Positions 27,589 through 39,937 of a stretch of 64,000 bases of DNA are shown piece by piece. A program made the position numbers and the translations under genes. Position 1 is the stretch's first letter. Each line of letters opens with the position of its first letter. The notes beneath the pieces were generated by a model, which had not been told where the DNA came from, did no database searches, and was given only the letters and a program-made list of their open reading frames with translations. Source of the stretch: Dreissena polymorpha (Eukaryota > Mollusca > Bivalvia > Myida > Dreissenidae); the NCBI RefSeq assembly GCF_020536995.1, contig NC_068359.1, forward strand, positions 82,412,930 to 82,476,929, read 5' to 3'.

Positions 27589-28576
27589 TTAAAGGGAGGA
27601 GTCGAAGGTCAAACAGGCGTAGTATTTAAAACAAAGATTAATTTGAATATGCATGCATTACATGTTTTCTTCACACGTAATGTCTAGTTTTATGTTAACG
27701 CGCATTTGAATAGTTTTTTTCTATAATGATCACACCCTTATCTTCGGGGACGATGGGAAACGAGTAATTCAGCAGTAGCAGTAACATCGTTATTGACAAA
27801 TGTGCCAGGAATACATGCTATACGTATGTGCAATATTGTTAAATGGGACTCTGGCGAAGCATTTTTCTTATTGCAGTGGGCTACTTTTTGTGGGCGAAAT
27901 TTCGAATCGCACGTGAGACACGGTAAAACAAATATGTAGGCATTTTGCATGCTTTTTTAATGAATAATTAAATAAAAAAGTTAGGGTTATTAAGTTAAAA
28001 TAATATATCGATAGAATCTTTTGATTTTATAAATATCTACCGGAAAAAGAGGAATGTTGCATTGTTTTTATGGAGAATAAACGTCGGAATGTCCCTTCAA
28101 GTCAAATTAAGACATGAAATTAACAACTTAATAAAAACTCTAGCATAGGAAACATGAAGAGACTCGACAATACGAAAGCAATCATTCCCACAAGAAAGTG
28201 AGGTCTGTGTGTGGTGTGGCCCATAATGTATGGGTGTGTATTTTAATACACCTGATGTAGCAAATTATAGGTAATTTTAACTTTTAAAACGCTTCATGAA
28301 TGCAATCATAAAGAAGTTTCTCCCTCTTTTATATCATTGATTTTTATATCAAAATTATGATGTTTGAAATCGAGACTTTATTCTTTCGATTTACGATGAC
28401 AATAAAATGTGCAAGCTTGTGTTTATTATGAGTTTATTTAATATATTTACAAGGCATTATTACGGCTGCCAGACGTATTCAAATCACTTTGGTGATCAAT
28501 AAAAGTTACATTATAATATCGACTGCGCGAAATACAAAGTACAAAGCAGATAGATAAATCTTTTGATGCAGCTTAG

Positions 28577-28968
28577 GTATATGTACGGCGGCATAATGGG
28601 GACATACGAAAATTTTTATTTAACTATTTCTATGACGTGCGCACGTCATAGAAATAGTTAAATAAAATATGTTCTATGTTATATTATTTAACTTTTGTTA
28701 CGACGTGCGCACGTCATAACTATGGCGTGCGCACGTCATTGCTATCGCATGCGCACGTCATAGCTATCGCGTGCGCACGTCATAGCTATCGCGTTGCGCA
28801 CATCATAGAGACTGTTAAATAAAATATTGCCTTATGCCCCCTTTATGCCACTTTATGACGTGCGCACGTCATAGCTATGCCGTGCGCACGTCATAGAGAC
28901 AGGTTAAAATAAAATATTGCCTATGTCCCCTCTATGCCACCGTATATAGGTCTTACATAATACTGCAT
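28577..28968. mobile_element. Palindrome-rich MITE, copy B
   Basis: Outer inverted ends of about 45 bases pair the left (TACGGCGGCAT, GGGGACATA) with the right (TATGTCCCCTCTATGCCACCG). Inside, 28,614-28,667 is a perfect 54-base palindrome centred on GTGC|GCAC. Variants of TGACGTGCGCACGTCA follow about six more times. Copy A lacks the region, apparently by deletion. There is no coding capacity. Confidence 0.75.
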
Positions 28969-29272
28969 ACTATTCAAGGTGAATTGATGCATATTTTTAA
29001 TTGCGTTCAGTTGTATATTGGTTTTGGGGTAAAATGCGATACTATAATATGTCAGTTTTAATGTAATTGATGTTTTTCAATACAATGAATCGCAGTGCAT
29101 GTTAAATGCAGTGAGTGCTTATATTACCGATTTTCGATTTGATACTTGTTTGACTTTTTGTTAACATTACATCAGTATATAAAACAGCGTTTTCGTTATA
29201 TTTCTTCTCTCTCTCTCTTTCTCTAAAGAAACGCATTATATGACACAGTGAATAATATAACTTTTACATTAA

Positions 29273-29738
29273 AGGGGCCTTTTCACAGACTTTGGTATGT
29301 ATTGAAGGTTGTCATTTAATTGCCATTATATTGATAAATGTAACATTCGATCTTAAAAGCTCCAGTAAAAAACAGGAATAAAACTTAAGAAAGAAAAAAG
29401 TAAGACTCGAACCACTTTCCTCTGGAGTAAAAGTCTATCGCTTAGACCACTCGGCCATCCGTGCTCAACAATGAGTGATGCATTTTTATAAGCAATCGTC
29501 GTACCATAACAAAATAGAACGACAACAGAACTCTCCAAATTATTCAATCGTTTCGCGTTGTAACGCTTTATAATTTTTTCAGGTTTGAAAATCGTCAAAA
29601 GATGCATATAATTGATATTTAGAACATGATAAATGTTTAGTATTACTGTTTCCTCACAAATATCATAGCTAAAAAGAAAATTTGCATATCTAAAACATTT
29701 TTTTTATTTTGTCAATTACCAAAATGTGAAAAGGCCCC
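29273..29738 (-). mobile_element. tRNA-bearing TTAA MITE (copy B), full length
   Basis: Its ends AGGGGCCTTTTCAC and GTGAAAAGGCCCC are flanked by TTAA (29,269-29,272 and 29,739-29,742). The tRNA-like core is on the minus strand. On the plus strand its A-box region reads CCACTCGGCCA and its B box GACTCGAACC. Copy A keeps only part of it (7,371-7,682). Confidence 0.85.
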
Positions 29739-32520
29739 TTAAGGCACGCAATTGTATTTATTCAATAACGTTGTTTGATTCAATAGTCTCGTTGAAGACA
29801 AACATTAATTATATATAAGATGTTTTTTGTTAAGACAATGTATCAATGGCGAAACTATTGCGTAATCTTATAAATATAATACTTAGAATTGCACAATGTT
29901 TAATCTAACCAGAATCAGTATTCATGTGTGTGAATAAACACTATCTTGCAACAGACACAACAACACGATACAAAATTAAGCCAATGTAATTGTGGAGGGG
30001 TCATCGCTCACAGCAGATCTACAACACAACATTGACTACGCCCAAAACCAGGTACTTATATTGGGTGGCAACGGATTATCCGTGTTCTCGATTGCACAAT
30101 TAGCAAATGTTCTGTAGCCATGTCGAGTTTAACAGGCGTGATGAATCAACGGTTAAATTAACCATGCGCAGCTCGAATTATTCCCAAACACGAAAACCAC
30201 TATACATATGCGAACCCTTAAACACGTAAATTGTCTTCAATTAATGGGTTTCCTGAAACACAACCGCAACTTAATTGCCGAATAACATGTGTTAAATTTG
30301 TCAAGAACAACTCTAATTAACTATTACGATTAATTTGTACTGGGACATACGATCCAACAGTCATGTTCAATTATTTTAACCGGTTTATTGCATGTATTTA
30401 CCTATACATGATGAAATGGAAAAACTTGACCACAGAAGAGGCCGACCGAACATAATTCAATGAATTTTCACATCATTTGTAATAGAAGTAAATGGCGTTT
30501 AGTTCATTGAATAATGAATGAATTACATACCTTGATATAGGTATTGTGCGAAAGCGATATGTGCGAATGTAATAAGCTTGGTAAAACGTTCTGCACCTAC
30601 TCCCTTAAATCCAGAAGCATCACCAGTCATATAATGCGCTAAAACTATCTACTAAACGCTTATCTATTTTAATTAATTGGCTTATTTCGATGTTTTTTTT
30701 TTATATCTTTTTGACCGTTACAAACTCAAACTGCAAACCATAATTTTAAGGCATCTGGTTCTCGTTCATAAAGTGGATTGGTGGAAGACGAACTTTTGCA
30801 AAATATGACGGCTGCAGTCATTTTGTGGCCTGTTATGTCGTAACGTCTAGTGTCATGTCGTCTAGTGTCGAGTCATGTCTTGGAGTCTAATGGCGTGGCA
30901 TTTCGTGTTTCTTTGTGATACATTTAATAAAAGTTTTGAGCGTGGAGTTATAAATGCTGGAAAGTAAGATTACAAAAAAATTCTAATCCCCGTTCGTTTT
31001 TTTTTGCTTGTTGATGCTTTGGTACTATTTGTTATGTGCATGCCCAAGTCTTGGATAAAATGTCTATCTGTGAGTCTACTTGATGACCTTACATTCACAT
31101 TTTATCAGTTTTATTTTCATGGACGCGAAAGTATTCCAAAGTAATTCAAATGAGTCCAAGATAATCCAGAGTTGCCCAACGTTGTCGGTGCTAATCATCA
31201 AGGTACATGATAGTTGTGATGGAAGGTCCTTTCCTTTTCCTGGTTGAATAGACGTTGAATGCTCTGCTTTAAGGATTAAATCCTGTTGTTTTTTTTGTAC
31301 GTCACGCGTGTTTAATAACTATTGTTCTTAACGAGTATCAAACGAACGGCATTTGTATCCATCAACATGTTCAAATGATATGATAAAATGATATGATATG
31401 ATAAAAACTTGAAATGATATGATAAAAACTTGTTAAAGATGAGTGACGTTTACCCATTATTTTTACAGCAAATGTAGATTAGTGTTTCTCTCTATAAGCT
31501 CTTGGAAACTTTTTTCACAAATTGGTAGAATTGCGATTTCTACAAAATGTCTTCATAAACTGACATATACATAAAATTCAAACCAGCAAAATTGCACGAA
31601 ACTCGTGAATACATTTTTTAAATTGTGTTTAGGTACATTCATTAAACACTAACCCAAATTAGTGAACTGTTAGAATGTTTATTTTCTCTCCAATGCAAGT
31701 GTGTTAATAATGTTATGCAGAACGTCGATACAAGGCATTGCCAATAATGACATTTGATTGGTAATCCAAGCTAGATCATTTCACTGCGGATGTGATTCAT
31801 ACATCTAACGAAACAGAGTTCCAGGAACAGAGTTAATGAATTTATTACTACGTTTTCATTTAATAATTTTCCAGCGAGAAAGCAAGAGCGTTCACCCTGT
31901 GTCTGTTTTGTTAAGTGAATCATTTAAATGACCCACGAATTCCCTATCCTGAAACAATTTAAAAGGCGTATTGTTTAACAATGGACGAAAGAGACATTTC
32001 AGACATATTAACTCTCCCACTTGCATATAAATCATCAGACAATATTGAAAAATGCCTCAGTTATCATGTCTGGATTGGACAAATTTAATGTCACAACAAT
32101 TTTAGATTCTACTTTATGGAGTATAATAACCACAATTTTTGTTAGAGATACATGAACGGGCTTGATCGGCGGTAAGTGTAAAAATAAGCTGTAGAAGTTA
32201 AGACTTTGGCATTTTGGCATTTAATGGTTTACCATTGGTACAGTTGAGTACCTTAAACCATGTATTTAAGTTAATGGTGTACTATCGTTAAAAATGAAAT
32301 AGTATCAGTCTCCTTACCTCGGTCGCATTTATTTAAGCATAAGAACATTCATGAAATGTTTTTTTGTTTTTTTTTAATTTGCTGAAAATATAAAACTAAA
32401 TCATTTACAACGTATGTATCTGCAAAGGATATATATATATTCTTGTAAATAGATTAGTCTTCAGTAGAACACTGATCAGGTTGCTGACGACATAAAAGCT
32501 CAACTGGACAATATTATTGG

Positions 32521-32960
32521 TAAAGTGAAATTATGGGCATTTTTCACTGTTGAATTGAGCCGGAAAGAATTTACAGGTCAAAATAGTTAGTTAAAAGGTG
32601 GTAACTGACAAATTATCTGCATCTCATCTTGCTACCATTTTTTATATTATATTCGATATTTTACAAGACTGTCCCATTCCTCTAAGCCGAGCGGAACTGT
32701 CTTTTATTAGGATCGGCGTTAGTGTTCGTGCGTCGTAGCGTTGCAGGAAAACGAATAATTTCTGTCGTCAGTTGTCAAACGAAAGTACGGTTGATATTCA
32801 AATGCATTATTTTCTCATTTTGGGATATTCTTTTAGTATGTTGATGCTGCATTATCAAAAATATAAGTGTATATGAAGTGAAAACACCAACAATAAACAA
32901 CGGTTGCGATAGACACATATAACATAGCATATACTGTTAGATGCGTCTAAAGTCACTTTA
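32521..32960. mobile_element. Insertion with TAAAGTGA / TCACTTTA ends, copy B only
   Basis: Copy A runs from ATTATTGGT straight to CAAGTGTCGC near 12,765, while copy B carries 440 extra bases. The first and last eight bases are inverted complements (TAAAGTGA, TCACTTTA). No open frame was recognised. It is probably a non-autonomous DNA element. The target duplication is not clear. Confidence 0.6.
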
Positions 32961-34385
32961 AGTGTCGCTACATTTAACATATGACGTCTGAGACCTACAC
33001 ATTGGAATTTCAAGATTTCGATATGATCATTAACTCATACATGTTTGCATGTTCGATGCAGGTTAACACATCAATCTTATCCTCGAATAAGATATAAACA
33101 AACATCGTACCAAGGTTCATATTCCGCTCTAACCCTTTTTTGTCTCCGAGTAAAGAGACGGGAATACGGGAACTAGAAGAAAGCCATCTTTCGTCGGGAT
33201 TAAACGTGCCATATTTGAAGTGCAAACCCAGATTTGAATAATGCTCAAAATGATTAGCGAACCTGTTGAATAAAAAAACGTACTGTGAATCGGTGCAGAT
33301 AACGTCTTAAACCAATGTTTGAAATCACAAACGCTAAAGTATATATATTTAAGGCTTACTTTGCGATTTTTATCATACTTGGTGAATGAATGTTTGGTTG
33401 AATGGGCAAACGTCACGATTTAGAAACGCTTAATGATTTTACGATTGCGTTCGTTGCAGTTTGGTTCAATTACACATTTAGGTCACTGTTCGGAGACTGA
33501 TCTTTTATATCTCTGTACAAATGCAGCTACTAATTGCTTGTTTTAATAAAACTAATGAGTTGATTTTATTGTTGAAAAGTTGGTATGCGAACATCCCGTT
33601 AATTAAAATATATTAATTTAAAATACTACAAAGAGGTCCCCATTTTCTGCTTCTATGTGTTATTTCATTTGATAACCCAAACCTTAACACACAAGATGCA
33701 AGTATATTAACAATTCGAAAAATAGTGTTAGGCAAATATTAAAACTTTTCCCTTTAACGCTTTAATCGAATTGCCTGTGAATTATCATCGCGCGACCAAA
33801 TTAATAGCAACTAAAAAAAATTCAATCGATTTTAGCATGGAATGTTTATGCTTTTAACGGCTGTCACCTAAAGTGTTTCTCAGAAACTTGGCAATGAATC
33901 TTTTACAATAAAAACTGTCGACCCCATTCATTAGTAGACGTAAGTTTGCTAATTCATTTCGAAGCCCGTTGCAAAAAAAAGACTTAATATACATTGTATC
34001 GAATAATAAGATCATACTTTGATAACAATTAACAATAACATACTGTTCTGCTGCTGAACGGTTTGAAGCCTTAGGGATTTCATGCTGCAACATAGATTTA
34101 CGAATTCTATGAGGGTGTGTCAATATGGTGGGCTTAAAGGCACGTATCGACAATAAAATGAAAATTCCTGTCGAAAAATTACTACTAAACAAAAAATATT
34201 GTTTGTTTTTTAATCGTTATGCAAAGGATAGTACTAATATTTAAATCAATATAATTCAAGTTTTATTTATTTTTCGTGTAAGAAAATTGTTGTTATTTTT
34301 TGAGTTAATGCCATACTTAGTTCGAATGTTTCTTTATGTTTTAGAAAAAATAATTCATAACAAAAGTATAGTCGTTGGCATACAA

Positions 34386-34755
34386 TGATTCAAATTCATC
34401 AAGGGCTCGAACCACTGACCACTGGAGTCGTGGGTGAAAACGTCACCCGCTTAGACCACTCGACCATCCATGCTCATGCTATGAGCGGATGTATTTTTAC
34501 CTATATAAGCAATGCTCGTAGTTTCCCAAAATATAACGACAACAACAGAACTTTCCAAATTATTCAATCGTTTCGCGTTTCAACGCTTAATAATTTTCAG
34601 GTTTACAAATCGTCAAAATATGCATATAATGTATATTTGAGAGCATTGTAAATGTTCAGTATTACTATTTGCTCACAAATATCACAACTAAAACGAAAAA
34701 TTTGCGAATCTGAAACAACTTTTTATGCCCCGATAGCCCGATAGATCTTTTTGTC

Positions 34756-34837
<82 letters not shown>

Positions 34838-35719
34838 TTCTGTCATTCTGTCCAAATTTTTAACCTTGGTTAAAGTTTGATAACTTTTGCTAAATTGAAC
34901 ATACCAACTTGATATTTACCATGCATGTGTATTTCACGGAGCTGCTCATTTTGAGTGGTTAAAGTCAAAGTCAAGGTCATCCTTGAAGGTCAAAGGTCAA
35001 ATATCATTGTATTTTCTTTCCTAAAACTTCAACCTTCGTTAAAGTTTTATCATAGCTTTTTTAATACTAAACACAGCAACTTCATATTTGGCATGCATGT
35101 GCATCTCGTGGAGCTGCACATTTTTAGTGTGTGAAATGTGAAAGTCATCCTTCAAGGTCAAAGATCAAAATAAAAAAAAAAATTTGAATATTGAACACAG
35201 CAACTTAATATTTGGCATGCATGTGTATCGTGGAGCTGCTAAGTTTGAGTGGTGAAAGGTCAAGGTCAAAGGTCAAAAATAAAATAAATATTTTTCATTT
35301 CTCCATTCGATCTCTTACTTACTTCTCGTAGAGCTGCAAATTTTGAGTGGTGAAAGGTCAAGGTCAACCTTCAAGGTCAAAGGTCAAAAAATAAAAAAAC
35401 ATAATTTTCATAACTTTTTATGCCCCGGATCGAATGATCGAATGTTTTTGGCCCTGTCTGTCTGTCATTGCGTTATTTTGTCCCAAAACTTTAACCTTAC
35501 AGTAAAGTTTTGCAATATTTTTTGAAATATTGAACATAGCAACTTGATATTTTGCATGCATGTGTATCTCATAGAGCTGTAGATTTTGAGTGGTGAAAGG
35601 TCAAGGTCATTCTCAAAGTCAAAGGTAAAAAAAACGGGCGCATTAGGGGGGCATTGTGTTTCTGACAAACACATCTCTTGTTTAATTTTGTCAATTTACC
35701 AAAACGTGAAAAGACCCCT
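34386..35719 (-). mobile_element. tRNA-bearing TTAA MITE (copy B) with nested insertion
   Basis: The tRNA-like part is at about 34,395-34,470 on the minus strand. The body ends GTGAAAAGACCCCT next to TTAA (35,720-35,723). The opposite end has been lost. A modular repeat (34,721-35,682) splits it. In copy A the same genomic site carries the family in plus orientation, with an additional 80 or so bases on the left. Confidence 0.75.
34721..35682 (+). mobile_element. Modular TTTTATGCCCC...CTCTTGTTT repeat, nested
   Basis: It starts TTTTTATGCCCC and ends ACACATCTCTTGTTT. It includes a CTGT array (about 34,756-34,850) and units of about 150-170 bases, each with GCATGCATGTG, GAGCTGC, GAGTGGTGAAAGGTCAAGG and AAGGTCAAAGGTCA. 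A second TTTTTATGCCCC start at about 35,416 suggests two tandem or nested copies. There is no coding capacity. Confidence 0.75.
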
Positions 35720-35910
35720 TTAAAATCATACATTTGCAAAATCGTGTTATACTCAGATGATTCTATCCGGACAGCATTCAAATGTATTACTTGTTAAAAT
35801 TTGCAACGATATAATTATGCACGTTCATATTGTTTTCTTAATAAACAATCCTTTTCACCGGCGTTCATCATGTGTCAGTTTAAAAACAGTATCGCAAACA
35901 TGATGTGAAA

Positions 35911-36010
35911 NNNNNNNNNNNNNNNNNNNNNNNNNNNNNNNNNNNNNNNNNNNNNNNNNNNNNNNNNNNNNNNNNNNNNNNNNNNNNNNNNNNNNNNNNN
36001 NNNNNNNNNN
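35911..36010. other. Assembly gap of 100 N
   Basis: One hundred Ns, the usual placeholder for unknown length, end copy B. The sequence beyond does not match copy A after 15,135, so the true distance and adjacency are unknown. Confidence 0.99.
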
Positions 36011-36655
36011 ACCATGGGGTCACTTAGTGCATTTTAAGTTTAAGCATGGTGTTCTGCTCTCTAATTGAGTAGTTTTCATTCTGATCTTTTACCAACTTGT
36101 CAGAAGTTGTATCAAGCAACATCTAGGTCATGTTTCAATATGGGTCATGCCTGTTCAAAAACTAGGTTCCGGGTCACTTAGTGCATTTCAAGGATAAGTA
36201 TGGTTGTCCGCTCTCTAGTTTGGGACTTATTTTTGCATTTCTAATTTACGTTTTTTATGACCGCCGAAGGAGGGCAATATTGATCGCACTGTCCTTCCGT
36301 CTGTTTCTGATGTCTGTCTGTCCGTCCGTCTGATTTTGTTTAGGTTTCGAAAAATGCTCATAACTTCTTTTTGTCTCTTCAGATGTAACATTCATATTGA
36401 TATGCATGTGTACATGTACAAGTGCCTTTCCAAACTCACACAATTTTTTAACCCCATGACCTTGACCTTAGGGTCCGTGTTTAGGGTTAAAAATGCATTC
36501 AGATTTCGAAAAATGCTCGCATAATTTCTATCAAAGCATTTATTGGGGGCATACGTCATCCTATTGAACAGATCTGTTAACAATTTAATTGAAAATAATT
36601 GTTTGTCAACATGAGTGTATATATGCAAGATCACATTCCCAGTGAAACAACTCTT
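36011..36655 (+). repeat. Modular repeats: one fragment and one near-complete copy
   Basis: Bases 36,011-36,225 are a fragment of the family at 40,485 (GGGTCACTTAGTGCATTT). From 36,248 a different family starts at TTTTTATGACCGCCGAAGG. It runs through TCTGTCTGTCCGTCCG and CATGACCTTGACC to GGGGGCATACGTCATCCTAT. The same family recurs at 38,613 and, inverted, at 61,137. Confidence 0.7.
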
Positions 36656-36663
36656 ATCTTTAA

Positions 36664-37330
36664 TTGTTGACTGTATTTTAGCTGGACTATTATATATGAA
36701 ATTCTATATTGGAGCTATCCACTCACCCCGGCTTGGGCGTTGTCCCGTCGCTTGCAAATGTTAAAGTTTGCGTACTACTTCAAATTTTTAATGTCCCTTG
36801 ACTATTGCTTTCATATTTTTCATCTTGTTTACCAAACATGATCCCAACCTATAACCAGAGCAACCACTGATCAAGCATTTTGACAGAATTATTGCCCCTT
36901 TTATACTTAGAATATGCATATTATTGATAAATCTATTTTAAATTGTGCGTACTACCCCCCAAATATTTCCTATGTCCTTTAACATATTGCTTTGTTATAT
37001 TGCATACTTTTTTACCAACATGACCTTTAACCTACAAACAAGAGGAGACCACTTAATCAAGCATTTTGATAGATTACGGCCCCTTTTATACTCAGAATAT
37101 GCATATCATTGATAAATCTATGTTAAAGTTTGCGTACTCCTACCCCAAATATTTCCTATGTCCTTTGACATATTGCTATTATATTTTGCATACTTGTTTA
37201 CCAACATGACCCCAACCTATAAACAAGATTAGACCACTGAATCAAGCATTTTGATAGAATTATGGCCCCTTTTTTACTTTGAGAATTGGACATTTTGCTT
37301 AAATTCACATAACTTCTTTATTTATGATAA
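36664..37330 (+). repeat. Modular repeat, AGCTGGACTATTATATATG family
   Basis: It opens AGCTGGACTATTATATATG and CCACTCACCCCGGC. About three units of roughly 190 bases follow, each with TTTGCGTACTAC, AATATTTCCTATGTCC and AAGCATTTTGATAGA. The inverted counterpart is at 57,545-57,998, and a bare end is at 54,077-54,135. Non-coding. Confidence 0.75.
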
Positions 37331-37399
37331 GATTTTATTAATACTTTGACAAACAAAACACTTACCTGAATACCACAATGGATTCCACCCGTGCAATAC

Positions 37400-37793
37400 C
37401 AGTGCTCCAGCTAGGCCTAAATCGAAGGGCGCCCCGCCCTGCCCTCCCGAACCTCCGCCCTGACCTTCCTAGGGCCCCCCCTGCCCTTAAAATTTTTTTT
37501 TTTTTTTTTTTAATTTTTTTTTTTACATATGATGATTAATAAATCTCTATTAAAATACATTGTAATTAATTTATTCCTCATTGTAGTAATTAAATTTGAA
37601 TTGTTTAATGACAATGGGAATAATTTATTCTTACAATTATTGATAACACATAAATTAACATGCATGAGGAAGCATTCTAGAAACGCCCGCGCGCGCGAAA
37701 GCGAAAGTGCCCTTTTGACAAAAAACTGCGCGTCCAAAGTGCCCTTTTGACAAAAAATCCCCCTGCCCTTTTTAAATCCTAGCTGCAGCACTG
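37400..37793. mobile_element. CAGTGCT-ended MITE (hAT-like)
   Basis: The left end CAGTGCTCCAGCTAGG pairs with the right end CCTAGCTGCAGCACTG. The flanking direct repeat is CAATAC (37,394-37,399 and 37,794-37,799). It reads as TGCAATAC, eight bases, if the last bases of the right end are counted as target. Those ends and an eight-base duplication would suit hAT. The interior has a long T-run, a GCGCGCG stretch and GTGCCCTTTTGACAAAAAA twice. A related left part is at about 56,080. Confidence 0.6.
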
Positions 37794-37823
37794 CAATACC
37801 CCCACGCCCAACCCAGAATCCCT

Positions 37824-37849
37824 GCCCCCCCCCCCCCCCCCCCCCCCCC
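37824..37849. repeat. Poly-C run
   Basis: Twenty-six consecutive C are followed by T- and C-rich low-complexity sequence to about 37,990, in which AAAGATCGTC / AAAGATCATC segments repeat. Confidence 0.95.
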
Positions 37850-38599
37850 AATTTTTTGTTTTCCTTTTTTTATTTTTGAAAGATCGTCAGATCGTCTAAT
37901 AAATGACCACACCCCATGTTATACCCCCCTCTCAACCCCCCTACCCCCTCCCCAAATTTTTATTTTTTTCCTTTTTTTATTTTTGAAAGATCATCTAATA
38001 AATTATTGAATATGAACAATTTCCCCATGATGGCTTACGTTATACTGTCAAGCACTCGAATAGTCGAGGGCGCTGTCCTCTGACAGCTCTTGTTATCTAT
38101 TTTTATTAATGAAAATGATTGTATTGAAATAATTTCAGAGATGTAGCTGACTTGTGCGATTTGGTGCATCAGGTCAGTCCAGACACTGAGGTTGTCTTTT
38201 GCAAAGTTTTCTGAATAAAATACATTGAATTTAGTGGTTTGATAAAAATAGAAAATGCCCAGAGCCAGTAGCACTGACACTTGCAGTGTGATATAAGAAA
38301 TGGCAAAAATATTTTGAACCTTCTCCCATAACAGATATCTCCCTGTTAGCTAACAAACGTTTTTTTGACTGATAGTTCAGTCACATAAATGTGAGGGGAC
38401 TGTCAGGATGTTTTTTTTTAAATAATAATTATTGATTAAGTGATAAGAAAATATTGAAATTGTGTTCATTGTTATTTGAACTAACTTTAAGAAAGTATTG
38501 AAATTGTGTACATTGTTATTTGAACTAACTTGCTTACATTACGTGCATTTCAAGGATTAAGTATGGTGTCCGCTCTCTAGTTTGGGACTTATTTTGCAT

Positions 38600-38925
38600 T
38601 TCTGGATTAACTTTTTTATGCCGCCGAAGGAGGGCATATAGTGATCGAACTGTCCTTCTGTCTGTTTGTCTGATGTCTGTCTGTCCGTCACACTTTGTGT
38701 TTAGGTTTCGAAAAATGCTCATAACTTCTTTTGTCGCTTCAGATGTAACATTCATATTTGATATGCATGTGTATATGGACAAGGCCTTTCCATACCCACA
38801 CAAATTTTTACCCCATGACCTTGACCTTAGGGTCCGCGTTTAGGGTTCGAAAAATGCTCATAATTTCTATCAAAGCATTTATTGGGGGCATACGTCATCC
38901 TATGGAGACAGCTCTTGTTTAACAA
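38600..38925 (+). repeat. Modular repeat, TTTTTATGCCGCCGAAGG family
   Basis: It runs from TTTTTATGCCGCCGAAGG through TCTGTCTGTCCGTC, TTTCGAAAAATGCTCATAAC and CCCCATGACCTTGACC. It ends ATCCTATGGAGACAGCTCTTGTTT. It is a near-complete single-unit copy of the family seen at 36,248 and 61,137. Confidence 0.75.
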
Positions 38926-39048
38926 TTTAATTGAAAATAATATATATGTTTTCTTATCTAAGTTAATGTCAAAGTTCTTGTTTAGTAGGTATTTATTGGT
39001 TAAAATGATGAAAAATAATGTTTAATATATTTTTATTTTCACAAACAG

Positions 39049-39203
39049 TTTTATATTTAAAGGAGGCGCACAATCGGTGTCCAGAATGCAGGGTTATTTT
39101 GCTCCAACGAAGACGCTTTGCTGAGCCACTTCTCTGCAGTCGCCACATCAAGCAACCAGAGACTGGAAAAGAGAGTAAAATTAAGCTGATAGGCTCACCA
39201 ATG
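39049..39203 (+). CDS. Putative internal exon with a Cys/His cluster
   Basis: A pyrimidine-rich acceptor (TATTTTCACAAACAG) precedes an open interval ending ATG|GTAATG. The peptide includes KEAHNRCPECRVILLQRRRF then AEPLLCSRHIKQPETG. The C-x2-C ... C-x2-H spacing looks zinc-binding, but I recognise no family. The exon starts one base into a codon and ends on a codon boundary. The next interval, at 40,238, opens in that phase. The peptide is basic and hydrophilic and unlike the repeat translations around it. It could be part of the same locus as the zinc-finger exon at 43,043, but the frame does not run through 42,009 without a further exon. Confidence 0.4.
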
Positions 39204-39472
39204 GTAATGACTTTAAATCACTAACTTGGTATGCTTGACAAGCATTTTATGTACAAATAAAGTAACAAAAAAAGGAGGTCAACACATGCACTTTCCCATA
39301 TAAAGCTTTCTGTATCTTTTAGCAACTAATTACAACGATTTTGTGTTGACATACTCAATATGATAGTTATAGCCCTATATAACTGGTATGTTCATTTTAG
39401 TTAATCTTTCTATTTTGTTAAACCTTTTTGGTTTTAGCTAGATTGCTTGAAAAACACAACCAGGATTATTTT

Positions 39473-39937
39473 TATGCCCCCGGATCGAAAGATCGGGGGT
39501 ATATTGTTTTTGGCCTGTCTGTCATTGTATGTGTCCATGTGTGTGTGTGTGTGTGTGTGTGTCCCAAAACTTTAACCAAAACTTTAACCTTCATATTAAC
39601 TTTTGCAATATTGAACATAGCAACTTGATTTTTGGCATGCATGTGTATCTCATGGAGCTGCACATTTTGAGTGGTGAAAGGTCAAAGTCAAGGTCATCCT
39701 TCAAGGTCAAAGGTCAAAAAAAATATTTCAAAAACTTTAACCAAAACTTTAACCTTCTTCATAACTTTTGCAATATTGAACGTAGCAACTTGATATTTGG
39801 CATGGCATGTGTATCTCATGGAGCTGCACATTTGAGTGGTGAAAGATCAAGGTCATCCTTAAAGGTCAAGGTAAAAAAAAAATCAAAGTGGCGCATTAGG
39901 GGGCATTGTGTTTTCTGACAACCACATTTCTTGTTAG
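39473..39937 (+). repeat. Modular repeat with 5' hairpin
   Basis: It starts TTTTTATGCCCCCGGATCG, continues AAAGATCGGGGG (a C/G stem hairpin) and GGCCTGTCTGTC, then a GT microsatellite. Two units carry CATGCATGTGTATCTCATGG, GAGTGGTGAAAGGTCAA and AAGGTCAAAGGTCA. It ends GCATTGTGTTTTCTGACAACC and TTTCTTGTTAG. It lies in the putative intron between 39,203 and 40,238. Confidence 0.8.

Larger units (their letters stand above)
19508..35910 (+). repeat. Copy B of the large direct segmental duplication
   Basis: This is collinear with copy A and starts where A's first bases recur. It ends at the assembly gap, where A's equivalent is near 15,135. The distance between copies is about 19.5 kb at the left end, so A plus the 15,136-19,507 interval may form one tandem unit. 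B-specific additions are a 69-bp minisatellite, an ATT array, a block at about 22,640-23,660, MITEs at 25,337 and 27,378, an insertion at 32,521 and a nested repeat at 34,721. B lacks most of A's 9,330-10,780 region. No gene was recognised. Confidence 0.85.

Noticed and set aside
35343-35781. Several overlapping short frames
   Set aside because: They fall in a modular repeat and in the arm of the tRNA-bearing MITE.
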